Position numbers and translations under genes: made by a program. Source: Monosporascus cannonballus (lineage: Eukaryota; Ascomycota; Sordariomycetes; Xylariales). From it: a stretch of 64,000 nt of DNA. Numbering within the stretch: the first letter of the stretch is position 1; the number at the start of each line of letters is the position of its first letter. The stretch lies in assembly GCA_004154925.1 (NCBI GenBank), contig QJNS01000015.1:124001-188000 (forward strand). The letters run 5' to 3'. Below, piece by piece: positions 1 to 10,986 of the stretch. The notes under the pieces were generated by a model. It did not search any database, was not told the DNA's origin, and saw only the letters and a program-made list of their open reading frames with translations.

Positions 1-1408
1 ATATGAGCCGGCAGCTACAGGAGCTCTCAAAGAGAGCAGAGGCTGCCGAAAGGAGCGCCGACGAGGCCAATAAGGCTGCGAAAAGGGCTATTGAGGCATC
101 CAACGAAGAGTTTGAGAAATTCAAACTGGAGCTGAAGGGAAAGCTGGTGCGGGAGGAAGAGAAACGGCATAAGCTCTTCGAGCAGGTACAAGACCTCAAA
201 GGGAATATCCGAGTCATGTGTCGCATCCGACCTCCCGGTGAAAATCCCAACGACCTCCCGGTCCAGTTTGAGTACCTCCAGAGTGAATATGACGAGGACA
301 AGTTCGCTGGCGTCATCGTACCGACTGAGAAAGACCACCCTGCGGAGGAGGGCAGAAAAGTGGCTGGCAGAACCCCGCCCTTCAACTTCGAGAGAATTTT
401 CGACCCAAGCTGCACCAACGAGGATGTGTTTGATGAGATTAGTCAGCTCGTCCAATCCGTTATGGACGGCAAGAAGGTGTGCATTTTCTGCTACGGTCAG
501 ACGGGCTCCGGAAAGACATACACAATGAGCAACCAAAGCCCGGGGGGCGAAGGCCAGAAATGTGACTACGGCATCATACCCAGAGCCAAGGAGATGATCT
601 TCAGGGAAATGGAAAGACTGAGATCTCTTGGGTGGGAGTACACGGTTGAGGGAAGTTACCTCGAAGTCTATAAGAACAAGCTCTACGACTTACTCGCGTC
701 GCGGGATGCCGCGCCCAGGACGCTCGAGGTGAAAAAGGTCTCGGACGAACTGGAGATCAAAGACCATCGTTTCACCCCGCTCAATACGGAGGAGGACCTT
801 GAGTCTATTGTGACGACTGCGGAAACGAACCGCCACGTCGCCGAGACAAACATGAACCGCGCCTCGTCGCGCTCGCACTCGATACTGGTCCTCAAGATTC
901 GTGGCAGGAAGTCACTAGGAGACGGAAAGTTCAAGTTTCGCGAAGGCACCCTGAATCTGATCGACTTGGCGGGCTCCGAAAGCGTGGGCCGGTCCGGAGC
1001 GACAGGCGACGTGGCGGAGGAAGGAAGGCAGATCAACATGTCCTTGACGCACCTCGGGACTGTCCTGAAGCAACTTGGAGAGGGTAGAAAAAAAGAATCC
1101 GTCGATTTCAGCAGTTACACCCTGACACAGGTGCTCCGGCCATCCCTCGGGGAAAGTTGCAGAACGCTCATGTTTGTCATGGTCAGCCCTCTGAAAGAGA
1201 ACACGAAGGAGACCATATCCAGTCTGAAGTTCGCGGAAAATGTAAGTTCCCTACCGGATATGTCCCCTTGTCTTTTTCTTGGGCCATCGGCTATTCTAGA
1301 ATTCCAAAAGCATGGTATACACTCAACGAAAACTAACTTTTGTAGGCCCAGAAAGTAAGGCAAGGTGGCGGGGGTTCCAAATCAGCGGGTTCGAAGAAGG
1401 CTAGGTGA
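1..1408 (+). CDS. Kinesin-14 (Kar3/KlpA-type) C-terminal motor protein, 5' partial, two exons
   Basis: Minus-end-directed microtubule motor expected to act in the spindle and on cytoplasmic microtubules. The window opens inside the coiled-coil stalk (residues 1-66, counting from the ATG at 3; Glu/Lys/Arg/Ala rich), so the N-terminus lies outside and that ATG is probably internal. The neck junction GNIRVMCRIRP (about 67-77) leads straight into the motor, the layout of kinesin-14. The motor holds the P-loop GQTGSGKT (165-172), switch I with SSRSH (288-292) and switch II LIDLAGSE (319-326). An intron at 1242-1345 separates exon 1 from a 20-residue Gly/Ser/Lys-rich exon 2 (1346-1408, stop TGA). 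Spliced, 433 residues are in view. Odd points: the helix that usually reads RNSKLT is replaced by SSYTLTQVL, and switch I reads NRASSRSH. Assignment to the kinesin-14 class is firm; the individual orthologue is not. Confidence 0.93.
1242..1345 (+). other. Phase-0 intron of the kinesin gene
   Basis: The donor GTAAGT starts at 1242 directly after codon AAT. A branch-site match CTAAC lies at 1333-1337, and the acceptor TTTTGTAG ends at 1345. Splicing replaces a non-conserved read-through tail with a short Gly/Ser/Lys tail after the conserved SLKFAEN, as expected for the end of a kinesin motor. The 104-nt intron has no in-frame stop, so the unspliced frame stays open to 1358. Confidence 0.9.
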
Positions 1409-3051
1409 TTACAGTCGGGCTTTGAAGAGCGCTCGGAGTACCATCGCGGCTTTGAGTCGCTACTATATGTTGAATTCTTAATTCTCCAGGGTATTTCGTT
1501 TTGTTTCTAGGCTCGGGAATTGTTGCTTGCTTGTTAGGAGCCATGTATGATGCAAGGGAGTATGATAGGTGTTCGTAGGCGTGTCGGTTTCTAGGCGTTG
1601 CAATAGACGTAGGTGCTTGGCCCTGCGGCTCGAGCGTGATGAGCATTGTCTATATCATCAGCGTCCAAGCCCACAAAAGCTACAGACGGCTCTAGCTGGG
1701 CCGCCTCTGATCCACTTACGTATATCCTCTCGCCGTTATGATCATGTGTACCTATAAATATCCTCAGGGGAAAGTCCGACTAAGCACAGGACCTTATTTA
1801 TTTTAGTCCAGTAATCAACCATAGTCGTGGGTATAATATAATTATTAACTTCTTTACGCATACCTTTGAATCTAACCCATGTCTCGGGGGTTGTACCATT
1901 AAATACGCTTTGAGGGGAGCCTCTCAGGGGCTAGAAAAGAAATGCTTGCTAGTCGCTCTGCCGCCATGCTCTTCCTAGCTCTGCACCCGTTGCTGTTCCT
2001 CCTTTAAATGGTCCAGCCATCGTCGCATCGTTCAGAACCTCTGCGAGCGAATGAACTCAAACCAGGCGCTACAGTAGCTTAGACGCGCCCGAATTTATCT
2101 GCCGCAAAAAGAGGGAAATTCAAGGGATACATTCCGAGCCTTGCTTTGCGGCATCCAACTCGTTCTGCCAAGCTCGTCGCTTCACATTCCTTGAACTCCC
2201 CATAAAGTGTTCAAAGCAAGTATCACGCGGGAGATATTGGGTTTTCCACTAGGAGATCGTCTAGGACTACGGGGAATTAGCTAACAACTGCAAATTCCTA
2301 TAGAGGTCTTAAGTAGGGGTGCAGAGCTCGTGTTACCGGCTGGTGTACACCACGCGAATGGCTGTGTGGTATGTTGTACATCCACGCGTTCACGTCTACG
2401 TCTGATATTGGACACTCGACTCCTAGAAGCACCAGTGAGCTATATCGAATCTTTATAGAAGGCGAAGGCTTAGGGAGAAGTAACCTCTATATGTCGAAAG
2501 GAACTCATATCGAAACAGATAGGTTAAGAATGAGGCCGCAGCAGGGCCATATGGTTCGTTGAAGGCGAATAGCCACTTCCGGGGAGACCCCAGTGCTTAC
2601 TTCGAACATATTCTCGGGGTGACATGGTAAATTTCGAGTATTCTGAGGTGGGCACCAAGGCACGAGGAGGGGAAGCCGACTATATCGCCCGATACGGAAT
2701 ATTGCAAGATTCAATATAAGTCTGGCGATGTATTCCCTTAGCTAAGAGCCTGGTGTCCGTAGCCGGTATGCTATTGACTGCGCTTCGGAGAACCAACCAC
2801 CCACAGATCCGATGGACTCGCTTCCAGAAGTTTCACCGTCAGGAAAGTAACCACAGTCGCGACCCATTTGGTGTATTCGAAGTGAATGGGGAGGACTGTT
2901 CTCGCACCAGTGCAAAGGACGTCGCCGATATTGCAGATAATCAAGGTCTCGGTTGAACATCAAGGTATAAGACTTCCAGAACTAACGAGGAGGTTACCCG
3001 GGCCGTTTTAGTATGGGGAACTTTATAGAATAGATTTAGTGTTTTATGGGG
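1409..3051. other. Intergenic region of mixed composition, no recognisable gene
   Basis: About 1.6 kb between the kinesin stop and the left TSD of Gypsy-1. Base composition is moderate and not obviously mutated by RIP. Small open frames occur (for example 1569-1757, 2371-2562, 2753-2956), but they overlap others on the opposite strand and show no domain or motif I recognise. The first few hundred bases should include the kinesin 3' UTR. The ancestral sequence continues, after removal of Gypsy-1, at 17145. Confidence 0.6.
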
Positions 3052-3056
3052 AATAG

Positions 3057-3157
3057 TGTGACGACCTGACAGGCCTAGGCCTGCAGAAACGGTCCGCAAC
3101 GACAAGGATAAGACGAACCACCCTGTAAGTTACGTGACAAGTGATCACTGACATACC
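3057..3157 (+). repeat. Gypsy-1 5' LTR, left fragment (101 bp), nearly unmutated
   Basis: Matches the first 100 bp of the LTR at 16760, but where the right copy is full of A and T this fragment keeps C and G (TGTGACGACCTGACAGG against TATTATAATTTAATAGA). The differences are almost all transitions, as RIP would give. The fragment ends at the Copia-1a insertion; the LTR resumes at 10709. Confidence 0.9.
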
Positions 3158-3322
3158 TGTCAGCTAGCTGGGGGGTGCGGAGCGCTCCCCATATACGGAA
3201 AGGTCCCATACTGATCGGCTCATATATATTCCGTGGCTAAGGTACTTAGAGTTGTACGCGTGCGAAAGCACCTACAACTTAACGGAATATAACAACACAA
3301 CTGATGTTCCCTATATCTAACA
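3158..3322 (+). repeat. Copia-1a 5' LTR (165 bp)
   Basis: Starts TGTCAG, ends CTAACA. It keeps GC-rich words such as GCGGAGCGCTCCCC that are partly lost in the other three copies (10539, 49404, 58245), so it is one of the least mutated LTRs in the window. Confidence 0.92.
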
Positions 3323-6300
3323 ATTAAGAGTTTTATTCGTTTAATTTGTATATATATTTATTTATCAGCTGTTATTGAAATGATATAAGCTGTATATCAA
3401 TATTAATTATTTATATACCTTAATAATAATAATAATGATAACCGTATAGTTAACGTCCTTAATTATTTATAAGAGACTTAAAAACTGGGATCGTTTTAAG
3501 GGCGAATTCTAGTTTAAAATATGCGCGCTTAATATTTAGGATTTTATCGATCTCGATTAATTACTTCCGTAACCTGTTAAACTAATAAAACTCGACATAA
3601 CCTTTTATTCCAAAAGACGAATTCGTTATTGTTATGGCTGCACTATACCATCACGCCACCAGGGCAAAAGATCGGTGGAATGATCGCAATTGTGGCAATC
3701 ATCCTGGTGCTTACAGCTGCATATATACTGGAGCTCTTACGAGTAACCAGGCCATAACAGTTATATAGCGTAATTTAACACTTTATTATCGTCTTTATCG
3801 TTCGGAAATTTTACCGAAAAAACTAATTTTACGAGATACTTAATAAATACCCTGAAAATAACGACCGAAAACAAATAAGCTATTAATTAGGATTTTGCGG
3901 TATATATTTTTAAAAATTAAAAATACGATATTTTCTAGAAAAGTATTAACGACTTAACAAAATAGGTCTTATAATTAATATTTCCAGCGATTAAAAAACC
4001 GAATTTCTTTCCCGAAAATAACTTACGAAAATAATACGCCAAACTGGCCGAATTAAATAAAGTATACAATAACAGATTTTTAATTAACACTTAACGAAAA
4101 TGTTGTAAAATATTAAAATAAACTTCGAAATTTAGCAAAAAGTTAAACGAATAAATCGTAAAATAATAATAAAAATTACAACTTTAAGATAAAAATATAA
4201 TATTTTAAAAACTAAAATAATAATTATATAGGTTAACGACTTGTATATAATATTAGCCCTTATAGTTAAGATATAGACCACTATTTTCTAGATATAAAAA
4301 AGTTAAAGTCGATAACAGTACGATTAATTTCCAAAAAACGGCAGTAAACTTCTTAAATTATTAGGTTATAGCCCATTTTATATTTATATTACGAAATATT
4401 AAGATAACGTTTTTAACGTTTTGAAAAGCCTTTATAAATAACCTTAATTAAAGTAAATTTAATTAGAAAAATGTTAATCTTATTAATTTTAATTATAAAA
4501 AAACACAGGGCGTAAAGCGAAAAAAGGTAATTATAAAGACTTTTATATAAACCGAAACGTTACTAAACGAAAACGATAAAAATCGAATACGTAAAGTATT
4601 CGTCATAAGGCCTACTTAAACGTTTATTATATATTATTCTAATATTATTACATATTTCTTAATAAAGCCTTAACGAGTTTTCGCTTTAATAACGAAATAA
4701 AAGCATACGGCCAAATTCGAAATACCCTAAATCAATTTTTAAAAAAAGAAATTAACCGTTCATCAAAAATTATAAAAAATATTAATATAAATAAATTATT
4801 TTTTTAAAAAAGATAAAATAAAATTTAGCGTACTTCTTAATTACTAATTAATATAATATTATAAACGTTTTGTTTTATTTCTTAGAAATTTATCTATTTT
4901 AAATTTAATTTTAACGATATATATTTTTATTGTTATTAATAGATTTTTGCATGTTAAATTAACCGTATACGATAACGGAATATACGTAAGTAATATTTTC
5001 GTTCCGATTAAAGGGTACGGAAAGGTCGATATAGTATTTCGAAATTTTAGCAATATAAGAACGTTACGTTTATACGACGTAACATATTGCAAAAGTTTCG
5101 TATATAACCTGATATATTTCTAGCAATTCTGAAAAAAAAAGTTATTAATAGAATAAATAAAAAATCAATAGTTTTATTGGAAATAAATAAAATGAGGTAA
5201 TTATTACGTTAATAAATAAATTTAATTCATTCGTTATTAAAATATTAACGTAGTAATTACTTATATATTTTCAGCAATTTAGAAACGAGATATTAATTTA
5301 TATATAACTAAATTATTACGAGTCGGTAATAGTATTATATAGTATCTGAAATTAAAATATTTAAAACCCGAAATAATCTTATAATTATAGTTTTATACGA
5401 AAAGAATCCGCCTAAAGATACTTATAATAATCGAATACTAAATATACGATTAGGCGAAAGCTAAAAAACAAATACACCGTACGCCTAAGGAAAGAATTTC
5501 CCGATCAAAACAAAAAATCGTTATCGATTTTACAGATTTCGAAAAAAGTCTTTATATAAATATGTTATATATATAACGGATCGATATTTAGGTTTTATCT
5601 AAAATTTTTATTTTAAGAATCGAAAACAAAATATATGAATTATAACGGTTTAATTTTTTTTTAAAAAAAATGGTTTAAAAAATCAGGCCAAAATATTTTA
5701 TAAACATTCGAATACGATGACGAAATTTTCAAAAATTACCAGCTTAGAAATATATTTTTCATGGATTTTTTTAATATTATACTTAAAGTTTTAATATTAT
5801 ATACCTAAATTCAAAACAGAGGTATAAAATGTTTAAGGAATATAATTAAGAAAAAAATTACGATACGAAATAGCGTTATATTACTTTTGTTTCTGATCGC
5901 ATATATTTTTAAAGCGGCAATATACCTATATAAGCGTACTCTTAAATACGTATTTGTTTTTGACAAAACCTATACGAAATTTATTATATTTACTTAATTT
6001 ATAAAAACGGTGTAATGATACTTAATCGAAAGTTTCAATTCAGTTTATTTGCAAATATATAGTTATATAGCTTACGTTATAACATTTACCGCTATAAAAA
6101 AACACAAATTTGAAAAAGTAAATGCTAAAATATAAATAGGTTATTTCGTTAATTACCGATTTACGAATGTTTACGAAATTTAAAATCCATTAATTAATAA
6201 TGTTATTATTATTTAAAATATATAATTTAAAAGGTAATTTTTTTAATAATATTAAAACCTTAAAAATAAATTTTCGTATAAAATTAAAAATAAGTTACAA

Positions 6301-7114
6301 AAGTTATTTCGATAAATAAAAATATCTAATTAAGCTAATAGCCATTTTTTATATATATAAAAAAACGAAAACCTAAACAACATAATTTAATTACTGGCTA
6401 AATAAAAGAAATAATTCCAGAAAAATATTAGGGCAAAAAAAGTACGGAATCGGGAAAATATATTTATTTATAAAGAATTAATTATCTCTATACGACCTTT
6501 ATATTCGAATTCTTTCCGTTTCTTAAACCATTACTGCCGCCAGCGTTTATCTTAATAATTATTACGATTATTATGCTAACGAAAAAAATAAAAGTAATCT
6601 TAAGTTTATTTTATAATGTTCAACCCAGAATGGCAGTAAAAGACAAAAATATCTTACAAGTCGTAAACGTAAGCTTTTCGTATATTTCGTACCGAACCGG
6701 TATTATCCAAAACAAATATAAGGTTTAAGAAATTACATTTAATATAGGACGTTTAATTCCTTTTATAAGTACGAACGATAACGGGTTAATAAGTTGTGGA
6801 AATTTAAAGAAAATAATTATTCGAAATACGCATTATTTGAATTAAAAAGGATTTAATACCAAAACGTGCAAAAAAATACCTAGGTTATAGGACCGAATAC
6901 ATAGGCGTAATCTATCGCTACTCCTGCGAAACTATAAAAAGCTAAATATATATCCACTAGAAAAGATATTTCGTAAAGCTGAAAAAGTTCACTTATAAAA
7001 TCATAAGGAAATATAATCCTAGGAAATTATTAATCAGTTTTTTGTTAAAGGAAAACAGATTCTAGGGTGCATATGAGTATATGTTTACAAATTCAACAAG
7101 TACGGCTAACTATA

Positions 7115-9047
7115 AGATGGCCTCTCTACGAACGGGCCACTCCAATAACGCGCCACTTATTTTTGAAGCTATTGTCATAACAACCCTTTTATATAAATAA
7201 CAATATTTTAGTAACCACTTAATCAATTGATTCTATATTAAATAAAGCGTACAAAAATGTAATCCAGTTTTATCTTGGTATTTTTTTCGCTTTCGAAAAG
7301 TTCGTTTTGCTTTTGATTTTTTCGAATAATAATAAAACGTTCTTTTGTAAGGGCCTTCTGCCCTATCTTTATCTTTTTGACCGAGATTATTTTTACGAAA
7401 TCCTTATTTGGTTCGAGCTGTACTTTTTTACGTTTTTTGGGCTTCGCTTTTTTAAGGGCTGTAGTTAATTGGCTATTATGAACCTTAGCGGCGGAAAGTT
7501 TAGCGGTTTTATCATTAAAAGCTTTAGCGAACTTACGGAATAAAAGACGTATAGTAAGATTTCCGTACGTTAAATTAATTTTTTACCGGAGATTTTTCGA
7601 GCCGGGTTAATTTCCTGGATAAATTGGGCGTTTTGATACCTAAAGCAATTATCTAGCTAAAAAAATCAGAACGTTTTAAGATACGAATCGATTTTGGGAC
7701 GAGTATATTCGTTATCCCCTTTTCTTCTTTAACGTACTTATTGTTTAATACTTTTTTTTAGTTAATAAGATCTAAACCTATTGATTTTTAGCTCTTTATA
7801 ATATATTTTAAGATTATCATTAACTTTTCTTACGTTTTTACGAACGCTTAAAAAAAGTCGGTTTTATTTATAATTTCGAAAGTCCGTTTATAATAACGTT
7901 TGCGAAACTGATAACGGTACTTCCGCTTTAAAGTAACAAATATATTTATATTTAAAAGTTGGAAAATATAAATAGCGTAAATAAGTAGAAAATAATATAT
8001 ATCTTATTTTGAAAATATATCCATATACATTTCTCAGTAATATAGCTGTTATGGCTATTAATTACTAAAAATCTTTATTCGTCCGGGTTTTCCGGCTTAA
8101 TATAGGGGATAAAAATTTCGCAAAGCCATTTTAAACCGATTTCGGTATTCGTTTAGCTGTTTTTTTAACGTGGTAAAGTATTAGCTTTTATATATTTTAT
8201 CGTCCGAATTAGAAAACTATTATTATTATACGCTAACGTCGCTAAAGATTACAAAAGATAACAGCAAATGCACGTTAGCATTAATATATGCAATCATAAT
8301 AATTTACCTCTTTTTCAAACCATTTTTAAGAAAATTATTTTTCTTAAAAACTTTTCTAAAAACGAAACAATTTTCATCTATGTTTTCAATTATTCCAATT
8401 TCGTTTGCGTTATATCCGGTTTTTTATTTAATAACTTTAACTTTTAGCAAAATAAAACGTTCGAATAAAACGTAGATAAAGGCCGGAAAAATGCTATTTA
8501 AATATTTGTAATCGATCGCCGTACTTTTAAAAATCTTGATTTCAGGATAATGACATAAAAATTAAATTACTTAACTTTTTTAGGCGTTTAAGGCTGCCGT
8601 TATTAATTAGGAGGCGTTATGCGTATAAGTGGAATTGCGAATAAGGTAATACATAACCTAATTAATTTTGTACGATAATCTAATAGGCTAAAGTTTTCTC
8701 CTAAATTCGTAATAACTTTTAGCGAACCTTATTAACTTTTTATTTCGTAGACATATTTTAAATACGGCATATTATATATTGTTTGTTAACTCGGTAGCCC
8801 TTAAAGATTAAATGTAAAGACCTTCTACGTTTTATTTCGTTAATCGCTTAGGCTGTACGAAATTAAGCTGAAATCTGCATATCGTTCGAAAACGCAGATT
8901 TTGGTAAATAAAATGATAATTTTTTCAATTTTCTATAACGTTGTTGAAATGGTTTTTATAGGGAAAGAAATCAGTAAGTAGATCGATGCGCAACGCGAAT
9001 GTGGGATGGTGCGTTGATGGGGTGGTTCGTTCGTAGGGGGGCCATCT
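7115..9047 (-). mobile_element. Pogo-1: Fot1/Pogo-like Tc1-mariner DNA transposon inside Copia-1a
   Basis: Terminal inverted repeats of about 40 bp begin AGATGGCC(C/T)CCCTACG (left) with the inverse at the right end, flanked by TA on both sides (7113-7114, 9048-9049). The 1933-bp length is typical of Fot1-type elements. Copia-1b has no insert at the matching place, which confirms the ends. A minus-strand frame (7238 to about 7565) matches the basic C-terminus common in fungal Pogo-type transposases. The DDE core further upstream (about 7.7-8.9 kb) is too mutated to read. Confidence 0.88.
7238..7565 (-). pseudogene. Pogo-1 transposase C-terminal remnant
   Basis: Reading the minus strand from about 7565 gives about 108 codons without a stop, to a TAA at 7238-7240. 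It contains LLFRKFAKAFNDKTAKL, then a Lys/Arg cluster KKAKPKKRKKV followed by LEPNKDFV. The pattern FRKLAKA...PKKRKKV.(P)NP/(E)PN..F is what I know from C-terminal tails of fungal DDE-1/Fot1-like transposases. No ATG opens it and the upstream part is broken, so it is a relic and not a gene. It is the longest clean frame in this element. Confidence 0.72.
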
Positions 9048-9056
9048 TAAAAATGC

Positions 9057-9410
9057 AAGGCCCGTCTTATCGTACGAGGCGATTAACAGCTAAAGGACGT
9101 TTATGGCGATACATACGTATCTATATTCGTTAGGAGGTCGTTTCGAGCCCTGATCGTTACCGCGGCTAGGTTTAGCCTAAAGCTTAAGCAGTATAACGCT
9201 ATAAACGCTTTTGTTAATACGACGTTACCTTACGAGGTATATATAAAGATACCACCAGAATACCAACAATATAAAAAGGTACTCCTAATTAGGAAAATAT
9301 TATCTGAACTAAAGGAATTACGTTTGCTTTGGCAAAAAGAATTTGCAAGTACATTAAAGGATTTGAGATTAAACTCTGTTTCTTATAAACCTTATTATTT
9401 TATTTGTTAA
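9057..9410 (+). pseudogene. Copia-1a reverse transcriptase N-terminal block, one internal stop
   Basis: About 117 codons in one frame with a single stop (TAA after VRGD). It reads KARLIVRGD, then AARFSLKLKQYNAINAF, NTTLPYEVYIKIPPEY and LLWQKEF. These match the copia-type RT order KARLVARG...QYDVVNAFLN..L.E.VYM..PPGF...LW. It lies immediately right of Pogo-1 and is far less mutated than the rest of the element. The frame decays after 9410. Confidence 0.88.
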
Positions 9411-10538
9411 AAGGTATTCTTTTTTTTCGTAAATAATATTATCGCCGCGTATAATAATAAAAAATTAAGATTTATTAATTAATTAATTTAATAAATCCGA
9501 AAACGATATACCTCTATAAAAGGTAAAAACTTATAATGGTTTTTCGGAATCGAAATAATTAAAAACAAACTTAATAAAAAGATCTGGTTATCTTAATCCG
9601 ATTTTATAAATAAGTTAGCTAATCTAGCTTTTAAAAAAAATCTAAATAGCTGCCTAAAAACGTTTATAATAAAGGTCGAATTATTGCCGAATTCTGATCT
9701 AGCCTATTTAGGCTGAGTTAATAAATATTAAAAAATAATTAGTTTTATTTTATACATAATAATTAATATGCAACTAAATATATTTTTTATAAGATTCCGA
9801 TTTACCCGATTTCAGCTGAACCCTAATAATATATATTATAAAGTGATTAATCGAATTATATTATATATAATCGATACCCAAACGTTAACGTTATAATTCG
9901 GTAATAAAAATTCGATAAATATCTAAAGCGATACTTTTTTCATAAATAATAAACTTAATCGAAAAAGCTCTTAAGTTTACGTTGTAACATTATTTAACGA
10001 AATAATAAAATATAGAACGAATAAGTAAAATATAATAATTATTTTTATAACCGAAATAAAATTATTATTTTTATATAAGTTTTAAAAAATATTTTGCTTT
10101 TCATTAATCGAAAAATTAAAAATCGGCCTAAATACAAAACCATTAAATATATGGTACGATGATTAATAAATTATACGGTTAAATAACGTCAACGTTATTT
10201 TCTTAAATTAAAATTATAATATATAAATATATATAACTAATACTTATTAAAAACGTTTTTTAAATAAATTATATACTTTTAAGTAATATATTAATTAATA
10301 AAGCAATCAAAGCTTAATTACGAAAAACCTTTGAGCATTTTAAAAAGCAATTAAAATTAATAAACATAATAAAACCCTTAAAATAACGGGGAAAAGGCTG
10401 AAAATTTATGTTAAACAAGGAATTAATTAATTAAAAGTATTTAATCGCTAACAAATGATAAAATAGATAATTGCAGCTTTAGAAAATAATAAAATATGAC
10501 GATTAACGCCGTAAATGCTTTAAGGCGTTAAGGAGGTG

Positions 10539-10703
10539 TATCAGCTAGCTAAGAAGTACGGAGCGCTCCCTATATACGGAAATGTCCTATACTGATCGGC
10601 TTATATATATTTCATGACTAAGCTACTTAGAGTTGTACGCATGCGAGAGCACCTACAACTTAACGGAAAACAACAACATAACTAATATCCTCTATATCTG
10701 ACA
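10539..10703 (+). repeat. Copia-1a 3' LTR (165 bp)
   Basis: Same length as the 5' LTR, with transition differences; ends CTGACA. Followed by ATATC, the mutated TSD copy. Confidence 0.92.
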
Positions 10704-10708
10704 ATATC

Positions 10709-10986
10709 CGTAATTACATAAGAACAACTATAATTATTAAAAACTACGACTATTATTGGTAATGTAATTAAGAGTATTTAATAAAATAAGAAAATATTAT
10801 ATATACGTTTATTATTTCCGTAATTTAAGTAATAATTATTTGTAATAATAATTTATGGTTTAAAACGTTTTGAATATTACGAAACATAATAAGTTCATTA
10901 AATTATTTAAATTTTTACAATATTTTTGTTAATATAAATCCCTATGATTTAAGTTTAATAATCAATTAAACAGTTTAGCCGTTATT
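10709..10986 (+). repeat. Gypsy-1 5' LTR, right fragment (278 bp)
   Basis: Collinear with the last 280 bp of the LTR at 16760-17139. Together with 3057-3157 it makes 379 bp, against 380 bp for the 3' LTR. Strongly AT-biased, unlike the left fragment of the same LTR. Confidence 0.88.

Larger units (their letters stand above)
3158..10703 (+). mobile_element. Copia-1a: Ty1/copia LTR retrotransposon inserted in the Gypsy-1 5' LTR
   Basis: Identical-length LTRs of 165 bp (3158-3322 and 10539-10703) begin TGTCAG (TATCAG in the mutated 3' copy) and end CTGACA (CTAACA in the 5' copy). The flanks ATACC (3153-3157) and ATATC (10704-10708) are a 5-bp TSD with one C-to-T change. A purine-rich tract (AAGGAGGTG) precedes the 3' LTR, which fixes the + orientation. 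Length is 7546 bp, or about 5.6 kb without Pogo-1. The reverse-transcriptase stretch after Pogo-1 is copia-type (see 9057-9410). The gag and integrase parts (3.4-7.1 kb) are too mutated to read as proteins. Confidence 0.92.

Noticed and set aside
4859..5092. 77-codon minus-strand open frame
   Set aside because: Antisense to Copia-1a, extremely biased composition (Ile/Leu/Lys/Thr), no motif; chance frame in AT-rich sequence.
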